Origin: an uncultured Gemmataceae bacterium
GTDB taxonomy: Bacteria; Planctomycetota; Planctomycetia; Gemmatales; Gemmataceae
Assembly: GCA_937923405.1 (NCBI GenBank)
Contig: CALDUY010000005.1
Location: 124,001 to 188,000, forward strand
Direction of reading: 5' to 3'
DNA length: 64,000 bases
In this document: positions 18,523 through 27,591 of the stretch, in pieces
Layout of the letters: every line of letters starts with the position of its first letter
How positions within the stretch are numbered: the first letter of the stretch is position 1
Program-made: the position numbers and the translations under genes
The notes under the pieces: generated by a model
The model's input: the letters and a program-made list of their open reading frames with translations, nothing else
What the model was told of the DNA's origin: nothing
Database searches by the model: none

Positions 18523-19773
18523 ATGAATCCCATAGCACAGAACGATCCGGCAGTGTGGGAAGCGATCCAGGCGGAGCGACAACGACAACAAACCGGCCTG
18601 GAGATGATCGCCTCCGAAAACTACACCAGTCCCGCAGTGCTGGCGGCGCAGGGGTCGGTGCTGACCAACAAATACGCCGAAGGCTATCCGGGAAGGCGCT
18701 ATTATGGCGGGTGCGAGCATGTCGATGTAGTCGAAAAGCTGGCCATCGAACGAGCGTTGAAGCTGTTCGGAGCCGAACATGCCAACGTCCAACCTCACTC
18801 CGGGGCACAGGCCAACATGGCGGTCTACTTTGCTTGCCTGGAGCCAGGAGACACCATCTTGGCGATGAACCTGGCCCACGGCGGGCACCTGACCCACGGC
18901 ATGCATTTGAACTTTTCCGGCAAGCTATACAAGGTTGTCCCTTATGGCGTGCGTCGCGACAACGAGCGTCTCGACTATGATGAAATTGCTCGGTTAGCCC
19001 GAGAGCATCGGCCTAAGTTGCTCGTCGCCGGAGCCAGTGCCTATTCACGAGTGATTGATTTCGCTCGACTGGGCGAGATTGCCCGTGAGACGAACATGTT
19101 GTTTATGGTGGACATGGCCCACATCGCCGGCCTTGTCGCCGGGGAGCAACATCCTAGTCCGGTGCCGTGGGCTGACTTTGTCACCACGACGACTCATAAA
19201 ACCTTGCGCGGTCCCCGTGCGGGATTGATTCTTTGCAAAAAAGACTGGGCGGCCAAGGTCAATCAGTCGGTGTTTCCCGGCGTGCAGGGCGGTCCGCTGA
19301 TGCACGTCATCGCGGCCAAGGCCATCTCTTTCGCCGAGGCTCTGCAACCTTCGTTTAAGGCCTACGCTGCTCAGACGATCGCCAACGCGCGGACCTTGGC
19401 CTACGAATTGGCTCAGCGGCAGTTCCGCATTGTCTCCGGTGGGACGGACAATCATCTGCTGCTCGTCGACGTGACCACGCGCGGCTTGACCGGTAAGCAG
19501 GCCGAAAAGGCGCTCGATGCTGCTGGCATCACGGTCAATCGCAACGGGATTCCCTTCGACACGCGCCCCCCACTAGATCCATCTGGCATTCGTATCGGTA
19601 CGCCGGCGCTGACCACACGCGGGATGCGAGAAACTGAAATGCGACAGATCGCGGCCTGGATCGGCGAGGTGTTAAGTGCTCCTGACGATACCGCTAAGCA
19701 CCAGCGGGTCAAGGCAGGGGTGATGGAACTGTGTCAACAGTTTCGCGCACCGGCCGAAGCAGAAATAGTGTGA
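18523..19773 (+). CDS. glyA: Serine hydroxymethyltransferase
   Basis: PLP enzyme that interconverts serine and glycine while charging tetrahydrofolate. 416 aa, normal. Visible motifs: [53 protein letters not shown], and the PLP-lysine in [18 protein letters not shown] precedes the ATG. The gene follows the HAD gene by 16 nt, and its last 65 nt overlap the end of the minus-strand GT87 gene, so its final 21 codons are read on both strands. Confidence 0.96.
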   Translation: MNPIAQNDPAVWEAIQAERQRQQTGLEMIASENYTSPAVLAAQGSVLTNKYAEGYPGRRYYGGCEHVDVVEKLAIERALKLFGAEHANVQPHSGAQANMAVYFACLEPGDTILAMNLAHGGHLTHGMHLNFSGKLYKVVPYGVRRDNERLDYDEIARLAREHRPKLLVAGASAYSRVIDFARLGEIARETNMLFMVDMAHIAGLVAGEQHPSPVPWADFVTTTTHKTLRGPRAGLILCKKDWAAKVNQSVFPGVQGGPLMHVIAAKAISFAEALQPSFKAYAAQTIANARTLAYELAQRQFRIVSGGTDNHLLLVDVTTRGLTGKQAEKALDAAGITVNRNGIPFDTRPPLDPSGIRIGTPALTTRGMRETEMRQIAAWIGEVLSAPDDTAKHQRVKAGVMELCQQFRAPAEAEIV

Positions 19774-20935
19774 GACCGATCATGGCGACCAGGAACGGCC
19801 TAAGTCCAAATGACCACTTGACAGCTCCGTAGCAGTCGATGAGAAAAAGCGTTGGCATTAGCACCAAAGCTGACCACAACCAAGCCGCGCGAATCACTTT
19901 AGCTCCTAGGAGCGTGGGCAGGGCATAAACCACGGCATCCGCCGGGTTCAGGTGCGGTATCACCAGAGTACCCAGCAGAAGCGACAGCGCGAGACGCTGT
20001 CGGAAGCCGTACCAGTTTGCGATCCACATCATCGAGAGTATCACGAGGGTGAGGGCCAGCAATCCAAAACTCAAGGTGTTGACCAGCCCCATGTGATCGC
20101 GGCCCAAAATCCCAAAGAGGATGCACTTCAGACAGTACATCCGCTCGGGAAAGATGCCCAGTTGCCCCGCCTCGCCCGCGCTACGTCGCAGCACGGACAA
20201 CCAGTTCCACCAGGCCTGCCAGTCTGTGAAAACCGTGGCCACGGCAACCCAGGCCAGCCCCAGTAGCGTCGACCAGAACAAGACACGCCAGCGACGATCC
20301 GCCACCGTGATGACCACGGCAGTGATGGCAAGCTGCGGTTTGATCGTGGCCATCACCAGACACAACGCAGTTAGTCGAACGCGGTTCTCCTGCATTGCGA
20401 GAACCCATCCGGCGAGCGCGACCAGAACCAGGATCGATAGTTGCCCCATCTGTAAACTCACGAATACAGCAGGGAATGCAGTCAGGGTCGCTAGCAACAA
20501 GACAAACTGCTCCGCCGACTTACACTCGCTGAGGAGAAGAAATTGACGGACCAGAAGGCCGAGCAACACCAGTTGCAGCGCCGACCAGGTGTAGAACGCC
20601 GTACTCCGGGACAATTTCACCAGCAAGCATAGTGGCACCGCCGTCGTTGGTGGGTAGTTGAACGGGAGCAATCCCGCGTTCGGTTCTAGCTGGGGAAGCA
20701 GGCGGCGTTGTGTTTCCAATTGAGCGTCCAGCTCGTACAAACGCGAAGCATTGCCTTCCAATACCATCGTCCCTCCAGTATAGAGCATGCTAAAGTCCGA
20801 TCGCCAAAACTCCCCTCGAAGAGCTTGCTGACTCCACAGGAACACCAGAGCCACGGTCAAGCCGAGATTGATCGTTATCCCAAGTCGAACCAACCAGGAT
20901 AGTCGCTGCTGCTGATTCCACGTAGAATCCGGCAC
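19709..20935 (-). CDS. GT87 (DUF2029) family integral membrane glycosyltransferase
   Basis: 408 aa with about ten hydrophobic segments. The Asp-containing periplasmic loop [15 protein letters not shown] right after the first helix, followed by [14 protein letters not shown], is typical of GT87/DUF2029, GT-C-type enzymes that use polyprenyl-phosphate sugars (mycobacterial members are mannosyltransferases). Acceptor unknown. It lies alone on the minus strand, convergent with glyA (65-nt overlap) and divergent from the aquaporin gene. Confidence 0.75.
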   Translation of the reverse strand: MPDSTWNQQQRLSWLVRLGITINLGLTVALVFLWSQQALRGEFWRSDFSMLYTGGTMVLEGNASRLYELDAQLETQRRLLPQLEPNAGLLPFNYPPTTAVPLCLLVKLSRSTAFYTWSALQLVLLGLLVRQFLLLSECKSAEQFVLLLATLTAFPAVFVSLQMGQLSILVLVALAGWVLAMQENRVRLTALCLVMATIKPQLAITAVVITVADRRWRVLFWSTLLGLAWVAVATVFTDWQAWWNWLSVLRRSAGEAGQLGIFPERMYCLKCILFGILGRDHMGLVNTLSFGLLALTLVILSMMWIANWYGFRQRLALSLLLGTLVIPHLNPADAVVYALPTLLGAKVIRAAWLWSALVLMPTLFLIDCYGAVKWSFGLRPFLVAMIGLTLFLLRPVRETVDTVPSPLP

Positions 20936-21004
20936 GTCTGAACTCCGGCCAGGTTGTGTACTTCTAGGGGCTAAGTTACAAAGTCAATTATGGGAGTAGC
21001 AAGT

Positions 21005-21796
21005 ATGTCCTCGGATAAACCCTCGCTGAAGGGCGAACTGCTCGCCGAGTTTCTCGGCACGTTGGTGCTGATCGCTTTCGGCGTTGGCGTGGTGGCGATG
21101 GTCGTGCTTTTTGGCAAGAACGAGCCAGGTGAAGTGATCAAGGGAGGATATACCAACATCACCCTCGCCTGGGGTTTAGGCGTGTTGATGGGCATAGCTG
21201 TGGCAGGGCGAGTCAGCGGCGCGCATCTCAACCCAGCCGTCACCTTGGCCTTGGCCTGCCATCGTGGCTTCCCCTGGAGCAAGGTGTTGCCCTATATGGC
21301 GGCTCAAATCTTCGGGGCGTTCTGCGGAGCCGCTCTGGTGTATCTCAACTACCTGCCGGCGTTCGATTATTTCGACCCCGAACGTAGCAAAACTGTGACT
21401 GTGTTCTGCACAGCTCCCGCCTTTCCCGAGGCCTCGTGGGTGTATGGACTATTCGATCAAATTATTGGCACCGCGCTGCTGGTTGGTTTGATTTTCGCCA
21501 TCACCGAGACAAAAACTCCTTTCACTACTCCAGGTCTTCAGCCGCTGATGATCGGTCTAGTGGTGGTGGCGATCGGCATGTCCTGGGGAGGCATGCACGG
21601 TTACGCCATCAACCCTGCACGCGACTTCGGTCCTCGATTGTTTACTCTGGTCGCTGGGTTCAAGAATCCGGGGTTCGTCGATGGAACGTTCTTGGTGCCC
21701 ATCGTTGGGCCATTACTTGGCGGGCTGTTCGGGGCAACGGTGTATGATGTCGTAATCCGGCCTTATGTGCCTGAGGTGACCGCACCGTCGTCTTGA
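21005..21796 (+). CDS. glpF: Aquaporin-family channel, glycerol-facilitator type
   Basis: 263-aa MIP channel with six helices and both NPA boxes: SGAHLNPAVTLALACHRGF and HGYAINPARDFGPR. The Asp after the second NPAR (NPARD) is a marker of glycerol facilitators rather than water-only channels, so GlpF-type transport is likely. I chose the ATG at 21005 (GGGAG 8 nt upstream) over the ATG at 20990, which has no ribosome site. GlpD is present in the window (36.2-37.7 kb), though not linked; no glycerol kinase was seen. Confidence 0.88.
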   Translation: MSSDKPSLKGELLAEFLGTLVLIAFGVGVVAMVVLFGKNEPGEVIKGGYTNITLAWGLGVLMGIAVAGRVSGAHLNPAVTLALACHRGFPWSKVLPYMAAQIFGAFCGAALVYLNYLPAFDYFDPERSKTVTVFCTAPAFPEASWVYGLFDQIIGTALLVGLIFAITETKTPFTTPGLQPLMIGLVVVAIGMSWGGMHGYAINPARDFGPRLFTLVAGFKNPGFVDGTFLVPIVGPLLGGLFGATVYDVVIRPYVPEVTAPSS

Positions 21797-21916
21797 AGCG
21801 GTCTGCTCTCGAAAGAAATGCTAAGTTGTACTACACTAAACGATCTGAACTGCCCAATGTTCGTGTGTGAGGGCAGTCGATGAGGCTGCCCTCTCTCCGG
21901 GCTATTAGGTTGGACA

Positions 21917-22843
21917 ATGACTCCTGATCAGATCGTCGAACTCCGTAAATCGAAGTACAACGCGACCGTGGTGTACCTGCACAAAGTACACAGCGACTTG
22001 CTCATCATGCGAGTGCGTCCCGATACTGCTCGCCCGCCGCATCGCCCTGGGCAATACACCACTCTAGGTCTGGGACTGTGGGAACCGCGCATCCCAGGGT
22101 GCCAGGAAGAGGCCCTCGACCCCGTCGAGGAGAGCAAACTCGCTCGCCGCTCGTATTCGATCAGCTGCTCGATTCTCTCGGAGCAAGGCGAACTGCTCGA
22201 CTATCAGCAACTCGACGCCCTAGAGTTCTACGTTGTCCTCGTTCGCCAGGCCGAGAGGAAAGCGCCGGTGTTAACCCCGCGTTTATTCATGCTGCAACAA
22301 GGCGATCGGCTACATCTGGGAGAGAAAATTGCCGGCCACTACACCCTCGAAGGAGTGAAGCCGACGGACACGGTGATCTTTCTAGGCACCGGCACCGGCG
22401 AAGCCCCGCATAACTACATGCTCTGGGAGTTACTACGCCAGGGGCATCCGGGACGCATTCTGTCGGCCTGCTGCGTTCGCTATCGCAAGGATCTGGCCTA
22501 TCTGGCCACGCATGAACAGTTGATGCAGCGATACAAAAACTACACCTATGTACCGCTGACCACGCGAGAAAATCCTGGAAAGGGAAAAGTCTACATTCAA
22601 GATCTGATAACCTCAGGAGAACTGGAAAAGACGCTCGGCCAACCCTTGGATCCGAAATCTACCCATGTATTTCTTTGTGGCAATCCCAAGATGATCGGCG
22701 TCCCGGAGAAGGACGTCGTTACCGGAGCCATGCGGTTTCCCCAACCCCAGGGCGTCATCGAACTTCTCCTTCAGCGAGGATTTGAACTCGATCAGCCGGC
22801 CAAGAAGATTCGCGGCAACATCCACTACGAAGAATACTGGTAA
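21917..22843 (+). CDS. fpr: Ferredoxin--NADP(+) reductase
   Basis: 308-aa plant-type/FPR-like flavoprotein. The FAD site RRSYSISCSI follows a PGQYTTLGLGLW segment, and the NADP domain shows TVIFLGTGTGEAPH and FLCGNPKMIG. It passes electrons between ferredoxin or flavodoxin and NADP(H). The C-terminus ends in Trp (HYEEYW), the position that usually stacks on the flavin. There is a 65-residue insertion-like region rich in acidic residues in the FAD domain. It is the first gene of a tight fpr-kinase-accA run (15-nt gap to the kinase). Confidence 0.9.
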   Translation: MTPDQIVELRKSKYNATVVYLHKVHSDLLIMRVRPDTARPPHRPGQYTTLGLGLWEPRIPGCQEEALDPVEESKLARRSYSISCSILSEQGELLDYQQLDALEFYVVLVRQAERKAPVLTPRLFMLQQGDRLHLGEKIAGHYTLEGVKPTDTVIFLGTGTGEAPHNYMLWELLRQGHPGRILSACCVRYRKDLAYLATHEQLMQRYKNYTYVPLTTRENPGKGKVYIQDLITSGELEKTLGQPLDPKSTHVFLCGNPKMIGVPEKDVVTGAMRFPQPQGVIELLLQRGFELDQPAKKIRGNIHYEEYW

Positions 22844-22858
22844 TTTCGGAGCGAGAAC

Positions 22859-23725
22859 GTGGCTGAGGAAATTATCGGCGGGTATCGACTACAGAACCTC
22901 ATGATGACCGGCCAGACCAGTCAGGTCTGGGAAGTGGTCGAATTGTCGAGCCACCGTCATTTCGCGATGAAACTGTTGCTCCCCGAACATGCTGTCGTTC
23001 CTGAGCATCGCAGGTTGTTGCTGCACGAGGCCAACGTCGGCAAGCAACTGGCGCATCCCAACATTATTCGCATCGTAAATGTCCATAGCGATCCCAAAAA
23101 TCCCTATTTCGTCATGGAGTTCTTCCCAGGCGGTAGTATGCGACTGCGGCTGATGCGTAAGCAACACGACTTCATCCGCGAACATGCCTTAAGTATCTGC
23201 AAGCAAACCGCCACCGCCTTGGCTTTTATGAATGCCAAAGGTTGGGTGCATCGCGACATCAAACTGGACAACATCCTGGTCAGTTCCGCTGGAGATGTGC
23301 GACTCATCGATTTCGCTCTGGCTCAGCGAGTGGAACGTCCGGGTTTTTTGAGCAAGTTCTTCCGTCGCAAGTCTCGGGTGATGGGAACCCGGAGTTACAT
23401 GTCTCCCGAGCAGATTCGCGGCGAACCGCTCGACGGTCGAGCCGACATTTACAGCTTTGGAGCCACCTGTTACGAACTCGTCACCAACCGCCCACCGTTC
23501 ACCGGTTCCAGTGCTCAGGATCTGTTGACCAAGCACATCACGGAAAAGCCGGCCTCTCCCCGGGTGCATAACCCCGACGTCACCGAGGAGTTCGCCGAGT
23601 TGATCTTACACATGCTCCAGAAGAAGCGCGAACAACGCCCCAAGGACTTCCATGAAGTGTTGATGCGCCTGAAGACAATCCGGATCTTCAAATCCGTCGA
23701 AGCCAAGCCAGGGCAAGGGGCCTGA
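22859..23725 (+). CDS. Soluble Hanks-type Ser/Thr protein kinase with DFA motif
   Basis: 288 aa, a bare kinase domain without membrane helix or sensor. Lysine K38 (FAMKLL), the helix-C Glu (LHEANV), HRDIKLDN (D133) and MGTRSYMSPEQ are present, so the chemistry looks intact. Two oddities: the glycine loop reads TGQTSQVW instead of GxGxxG, and the metal motif is DFA (DFALAQ, 151-153) rather than DFG, which may change activity or regulation. It starts with GTG 15 nt after fpr and ends 19 nt before accA. The tight placement suggests control of lipid synthesis or electron supply, but no substrate can be seen. Confidence 0.88.
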   Translation: MAEEIIGGYRLQNLMMTGQTSQVWEVVELSSHRHFAMKLLLPEHAVVPEHRRLLLHEANVGKQLAHPNIIRIVNVHSDPKNPYFVMEFFPGGSMRLRLMRKQHDFIREHALSICKQTATALAFMNAKGWVHRDIKLDNILVSSAGDVRLIDFALAQRVERPGFLSKFFRRKSRVMGTRSYMSPEQIRGEPLDGRADIYSFGATCYELVTNRPPFTGSSAQDLLTKHITEKPASPRVHNPDVTEEFAELILHMLQKKREQRPKDFHEVLMRLKTIRIFKSVEAKPGQGA

Positions 23726-23744
23726 TAAGCATTGGAGGGAAATC

Positions 23745-24713
23745 GTGGCGAAACTGGTACTGCCGTTCGAGAAGTCGATCTACCAGATGGAGGAGACCTT
23801 GGCCGAGTTGGAGGCCAAAAGTCCGGGCCAAGCCGACGATGCCATCCGCGCCATGCGACGCGAACTGGTCTCACTCAAGAAAAGCATCTACAGTAAACTC
23901 GACCCGTGGCAAACGATTCAGGTAGCGCGACATCCGGACCGCCCGCACACCTTGGACTACATCAATCTGATTTTTGAAGAGTTTGTCGAACTGCACGGGG
24001 ACCGGGCCATCGGCGATGACCGAGCGATCCGCTGTGGCTTCGCTCGACTGGGTGACTATCGAGTGATGCTCGTCGGCCAGGAGAAAGGCCGAACCCTGCA
24101 AGAACGAACGGCTTGCTTCTATGGCTGCGCGCATCCGGAAGGTTACCGCAAGGCTCTGCGGTGCATGAAGCTAGCGGCCAAGTTTGGCCTGCCGGTCATC
24201 TGTCTCATCGATACTCCAGGAGCCTTTCCCGGCATCGGGGCTGAGGAACGTGGCCAGGCCCAACTGATCGCGACCAATCTTTTAGAGATGTCGCGCACTC
24301 CCACCCCAATTGTGTGCGTGGTCATCGGAGAAGGGGGGTCCGGCGGGGCATTGGGCATCGGGGTCGGCGATCGTGTCAGCATGCTCGAACATGCGTACTA
24401 CTCGGTCATCAGCCCTGAAGGCTGCGCCGGCATCCTCTGGAAGGAAGCCAACGAGCAAACCAAACCGCTCGCCGCGGAAGCTCTCAAACTCACCGCCAAG
24501 CATTTACTCAGTCTTGGCGTGATCGACGAGATTATCCCGGAACCGATCGGCGGAGCGCATCGCGACCACCGAGAGATGGCCAACACTTTGAAGAGTTATC
24601 TGGTTCGTAGCATCCGCGAGCTTCGTCAGCTCAACAGCGACGAGCTATTGGAAGGTCGCTACCAGAAGTTCCGCAAAATGGGCGTCTTTCTCACTGAAAC
24701 TGCCGCGACCTAA
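23745..24713 (+). CDS. accA: Acetyl-CoA carboxylase carboxyltransferase subunit alpha
   Basis: Alpha subunit of the carboxyltransferase that makes malonyl-CoA for fatty acid synthesis. 322 aa, normal length. N-terminal LPFEKSIYQMEETLAELE helix, then the crotonase-type core: GDRAIGDDRAI, GQEKGRTLQER, PEGYRKALRCMKLA, LIDTPGAFPG and IGEGGSGGALGIGVGD. GTG start with GGAGGG just upstream. It ends the fpr-kinase-accA run; repeat copy 2 begins directly after its stop codon. No accB, accC or accD in the window. Confidence 0.96.
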   Translation: MAKLVLPFEKSIYQMEETLAELEAKSPGQADDAIRAMRRELVSLKKSIYSKLDPWQTIQVARHPDRPHTLDYINLIFEEFVELHGDRAIGDDRAIRCGFARLGDYRVMLVGQEKGRTLQERTACFYGCAHPEGYRKALRCMKLAAKFGLPVICLIDTPGAFPGIGAEERGQAQLIATNLLEMSRTPTPIVCVVIGEGGSGGALGIGVGDRVSMLEHAYYSVISPEGCAGILWKEANEQTKPLAAEALKLTAKHLLSLGVIDEIIPEPIGGAHRDHREMANTLKSYLVRSIRELRQLNSDELLEGRYQKFRKMGVFLTETAAT

Positions 24714-24847
24714 AGCACTCCTGCAGATGGTATAGCGGCAGCGTGGGATGAAGTTCTTTCGCAGGCTTCAGCCTGCGCCTACCTGCCAATCAACACTGGT
24801 AGCCGCTGGCTGAAGCCTGTGCTCCATTTCACCATCTTTCGACGCGG
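24714..24847 (+). repeat. Dispersed palindromic intergenic repeat, copy 2
   Basis: Second copy of the 130-bp family, starting at the base after the accA stop codon. It shows the shared pieces in order: AGCACTCCTGCAG, GGTATAGCGGCAGCG, TTTCGCAGGCTTCAGCCTGC (first palindrome), a middle spacer of CCAATCAACACTGGTAGCC type, a partly decayed second palindrome (GCTGGCTGAAGCCTGTGC) and TTCACCATCTTTCGACGCG. Could act as a transcript-end hairpin for accA. Confidence 0.85.
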
Positions 24848-25017
24848 CACCAGGGTTCCGTTCGCGGACAACTAATTAAACATAACGTTCATTATCGGAC
24901 GTTGTTGTTGGCCATCTAAAATGATCGAACGACTCAGTCGGCAATGACCAACGTCCGATAATGTATCTTATGTTTAACTCGCTTTAGAAGCGACGAGCTG
25001 CTGTTTTTCCCTGTTTT
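24848..25017. other. Intergenic stretch with an inverted-repeat element
   Basis: Together with repeat copy 2 this fills the 304 nt between accA and the convergent minus-strand GT-C gene. It is AT-richer than its surroundings and is mostly the inverted-repeat element at 24876-24977. No ORF with a ribosome site was seen. Confidence 0.5.
24876..24977. repeat. Inverted-repeat element (MITE-like) of about 102 bp
   Basis: Two 29-nt arms (24876-24904 and 24949-24977) are inverted copies with 26 of 29 positions matching, beginning TTAAACATAA and ending CATTATCGGACGTTG. They flank a 44-nt centre that contains a small CGACTCAGTCG palindrome. Such terminal inverted repeats around a non-coding core fit a miniature transposable element or a strong hairpin; no clear target-site duplication was found. 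Only one copy is in the window. Confidence 0.75.
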
Positions 25018-26529
25018 TCAGCGATTCTCTGGCTGGCGAAGATAGATCACCGCATGCGGTAGAGATTCCAACTTTCTCCATCGAGGGTCGTCGTCGAGCC
25101 TGGCCCTCAGCAATGTGTCGGGCTTGATGCAAATGAAATCGACGGCCTTGAGTTGCTCGCGCCAACCTGGCTCGGCTCGCATCAAGGAGCGATACTCGCG
25201 GATCCGCCGTTCTCCCTGAACCTCATTGCGATCGTCGATCCAATTCAGAAGCCTTGGCCAGCCCTTCCAAGTCAGATACCCGCCCCAGTCATAGTCGTGG
25301 CAAATGACTGGTCGTCGTCCATGCTCGACGTTCCATTCGTCTGCCAAGGCAATAAGACGATCGATTGCTTCGCTGGCAATGATGGCTTGCTTGTGGACGG
25401 CAAAGTGGCCCTCAAGCGGCTTGGCCAGTAAGAGCAACGTTCCAGCGAGGAGAAGAGACACTCGCCACGCCGGTCGATCCGGAGGCGTGTAGAACAGACT
25501 GCCCGGCTCACGATTCAGTCCACAGTGAGCGAACCAGGCATTCAGTGACTCGATCTCGACACTGCAACGCGCCAGAAGCGGGACTGTCACAACGACCCAG
25601 AGCGCGACGTAACGAAATCCCGTCAAAGCAAAATGCAACCAGACCACAGCCAGCGCTAACTCAACCAAGTTGGGCTTTCGCGAAGTCAGTCCTAGCAATA
25701 GCGGAAACAACAGAATCAGTAGTTCATAGCGCATCGCCCCGCCACTATTGAAGTCCGGCGAACGCCACTCTTGATGCAGTCCCATGAAAAATGGATCGCC
25801 CAGAAGTTGAAACGTCCAGCGATAGAGATCGATCCCATAAGGGTTGAGCAAGGTAGCACCAGCAGCCGTCATCGTGATCGCCCCGACGCGCATGGCACGC
25901 TCGAAGGACAAGGTGCCGAGTTCGACTCCGACAGTCACCACCAGAAGGATCAATCCGGCAAGGAAGCCGCCGTGTGTGTTGGCCCAGATCGCGAACAGTG
26001 CGATCAATCCCAAGACTTGAAGTCGGGTTAATCTCGACTCGTGAAGTAGCACACAAGCTCGCGCGGTAAGGAGCGTGAATAGTAACGTGAAGACGTTCGG
26101 GCGTGCATTCCAGGAACAGGACGTGCCCATCATACCGATCGAGGTCCAGACTGCGGCGACCGGCCAGGCCAGCCCATCGGCAAGGAGGATGCGGTAAAGC
26201 ACCCCAGCTAGCGTGGCGAGGATCACCGCGTTCACCATGCCGATCCCCTCCAAACCAGCCCAACGCCAGCCGAGGTAGTACGCCAGTTCCCCCAACCACT
26301 GGTTGGAATACCAGCGAGGAGGTGCTTCCCCGCGCGGATCGGTGAACGGATCGTGGGTCAGCCAACCGCCCTGCTCGATCATGGCGTCAATGTTGCGCAG
26401 ATGCCAGCCAAGCCCGGGATCATCGAGCAAGGTGTGTTGTACGCCCCGAAACACGACCAGAGCGATCAGCAAGAACAACACGTCAGCCACGCTCGGACGC
26501 CATCGTGCTAGAAAGGAGGACCAGTTCAT
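25018..26529 (-). CDS. Polytopic GT-C-like membrane protein
   Basis: 503 aa with about ten to twelve transmembrane helices. After the first helix comes an acidic loop, LDDPGLGWHLRNIDAM, followed by GWLTHDPFTDP, as in GT-C superfamily proteins (oligosaccharyl- or arabinosyl-transferase-like) that use lipid-linked sugars. The C-terminal region (PVICHDYDWGGYLTWKG) is soluble. ATG overlaps the stop of the GT2 gene (ATGA), so the pair is translationally coupled and probably makes and uses a polyprenyl-phosphate sugar. Exact sugar and acceptor unknown. Confidence 0.7.
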   Translation of the reverse strand: MNWSSFLARWRPSVADVLFLLIALVVFRGVQHTLLDDPGLGWHLRNIDAMIEQGGWLTHDPFTDPRGEAPPRWYSNQWLGELAYYLGWRWAGLEGIGMVNAVILATLAGVLYRILLADGLAWPVAAVWTSIGMMGTSCSWNARPNVFTLLFTLLTARACVLLHESRLTRLQVLGLIALFAIWANTHGGFLAGLILLVVTVGVELGTLSFERAMRVGAITMTAAGATLLNPYGIDLYRWTFQLLGDPFFMGLHQEWRSPDFNSGGAMRYELLILLFPLLLGLTSRKPNLVELALAVVWLHFALTGFRYVALWVVVTVPLLARCSVEIESLNAWFAHCGLNREPGSLFYTPPDRPAWRVSLLLAGTLLLLAKPLEGHFAVHKQAIIASEAIDRLIALADEWNVEHGRRPVICHDYDWGGYLTWKGWPRLLNWIDDRNEVQGERRIREYRSLMRAEPGWREQLKAVDFICIKPDTLLRARLDDDPRWRKLESLPHAVIYLRQPENR

Positions 26530-27485
26530 GGTATTGTTGCTTGGCCGTTCTCGATGATCGACTCAACGATGTACAACGGACGACGCTGGGTGTGCCGATG
26601 AGTACGAACCAGATACTCCCCCAGGATCGCTAGAGCGAGAAACTGAATGTTCCATAACGCGAGAAAGCCCAAAGCGGCCCAGCCCCAACCAGGAAGTTCC
26701 AATTCTCCGAAAGACCAGAGTAACAACACTCCCGCGGTCAAAGCAACGCTGAGCGTGAAAATAAGGAGAGCGGTAATGGTAATCAGAAGAGAAGGAAGAG
26801 TGGAAAAGGCGGTTATCGTGTCGAGCGCCAGTTTGAGTAAGCGACTATAGCGATACTTGGTGACCCCAGCCAGACGAGGTCGGCGAATGAACGGCACGCC
26901 AATCTGCTTGAAGCCGATCCAGGTGATCAGTCCACGAAAGAAGCGCGGATCTTCGTTGAGTTTCGCATAGACCTCCAGAACTCGTCGGTCCATCAGGCGG
27001 AAATCGCCCGTGTCGGGAGGAATGGGCACGTCGGCGATGCGACCCATCAAGCGATAAAAGAGAAACGAGGTCAGTTTCTTCAGGGTGCTTTCTCGTTCAC
27101 GTTTGGCGCGGACTCCATAGACCACGAGATACCCTTCGCGCCAACGCTTGAGAAACTCCGGAATCAGGTCCGGGGGATCCTGCAAGTCGGCATCCATGAC
27201 GATCACGGCCTGTCCACGAGCATGGTGCAGTCCAGCCGTCGTCGCCATCTCATGGCCAAAGTTCCGCGACAGAGCCACCACTCGAACGGTCGGATCGACG
27301 AGGGACTTCGCCGCTAGGATTGCCCGCGAACGATCGGTACTACCATCATCGACAAAAACAATCTCGTAACTCTCATTAATGCCATCCAGATGTCGTTTCA
27401 ATTCCGAGTAAGTAGTTTCCAGAACGTCTTCTTCATTCAACAGCGGAATGACGACGCTCAGAACCGGCGGCGCGGCAGCGCTCAT
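26526..27485 (-). CDS. GT2 family polyprenyl-phosphate glycosyltransferase (DPM1/GtrB-like)
   Basis: 319 aa. N-terminal GT-A domain with VVIPLLNEEDVLETTY, EIVFVDDGSTDRS, the metal motif VIVMDADLQDPPDLIPE and GDFRLMDRRV, and two C-terminal membrane helices (about 235-300). The architecture matches enzymes that transfer a sugar from UDP/GDP to undecaprenyl phosphate. It is the first gene of the pair with the downstream GT-C-like protein (4-nt overlap), fitting a lipid-linked sugar donor and its user. Confidence 0.9.
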   Translation of the reverse strand: MSAAAPPVLSVVIPLLNEEDVLETTYSELKRHLDGINESYEIVFVDDGSTDRSRAILAAKSLVDPTVRVVALSRNFGHEMATTAGLHHARGQAVIVMDADLQDPPDLIPEFLKRWREGYLVVYGVRAKRERESTLKKLTSFLFYRLMGRIADVPIPPDTGDFRLMDRRVLEVYAKLNEDPRFFRGLITWIGFKQIGVPFIRRPRLAGVTKYRYSRLLKLALDTITAFSTLPSLLITITALLIFTLSVALTAGVLLLWSFGELELPGWGWAALGFLALWNIQFLALAILGEYLVRTHRHTQRRPLYIVESIIENGQATIP

Positions 27486-27591
27486 AATAGCACTCTCAGA
27501 ACAGCTGTTTGGACTAATAGTTTCTGTTGTATCAACCTAGTAAAATGTGGGCTGGATCGGCTCCAAATTCGTAGCTGGCTGGAAGTGGAAA

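Noticed and set aside
22859..23725. Classing the DFA kinase as a pseudokinase
   Set aside because: K38, the helix-C Glu and HRD are all present and the metal Asp remains, so loss of activity is not shown.
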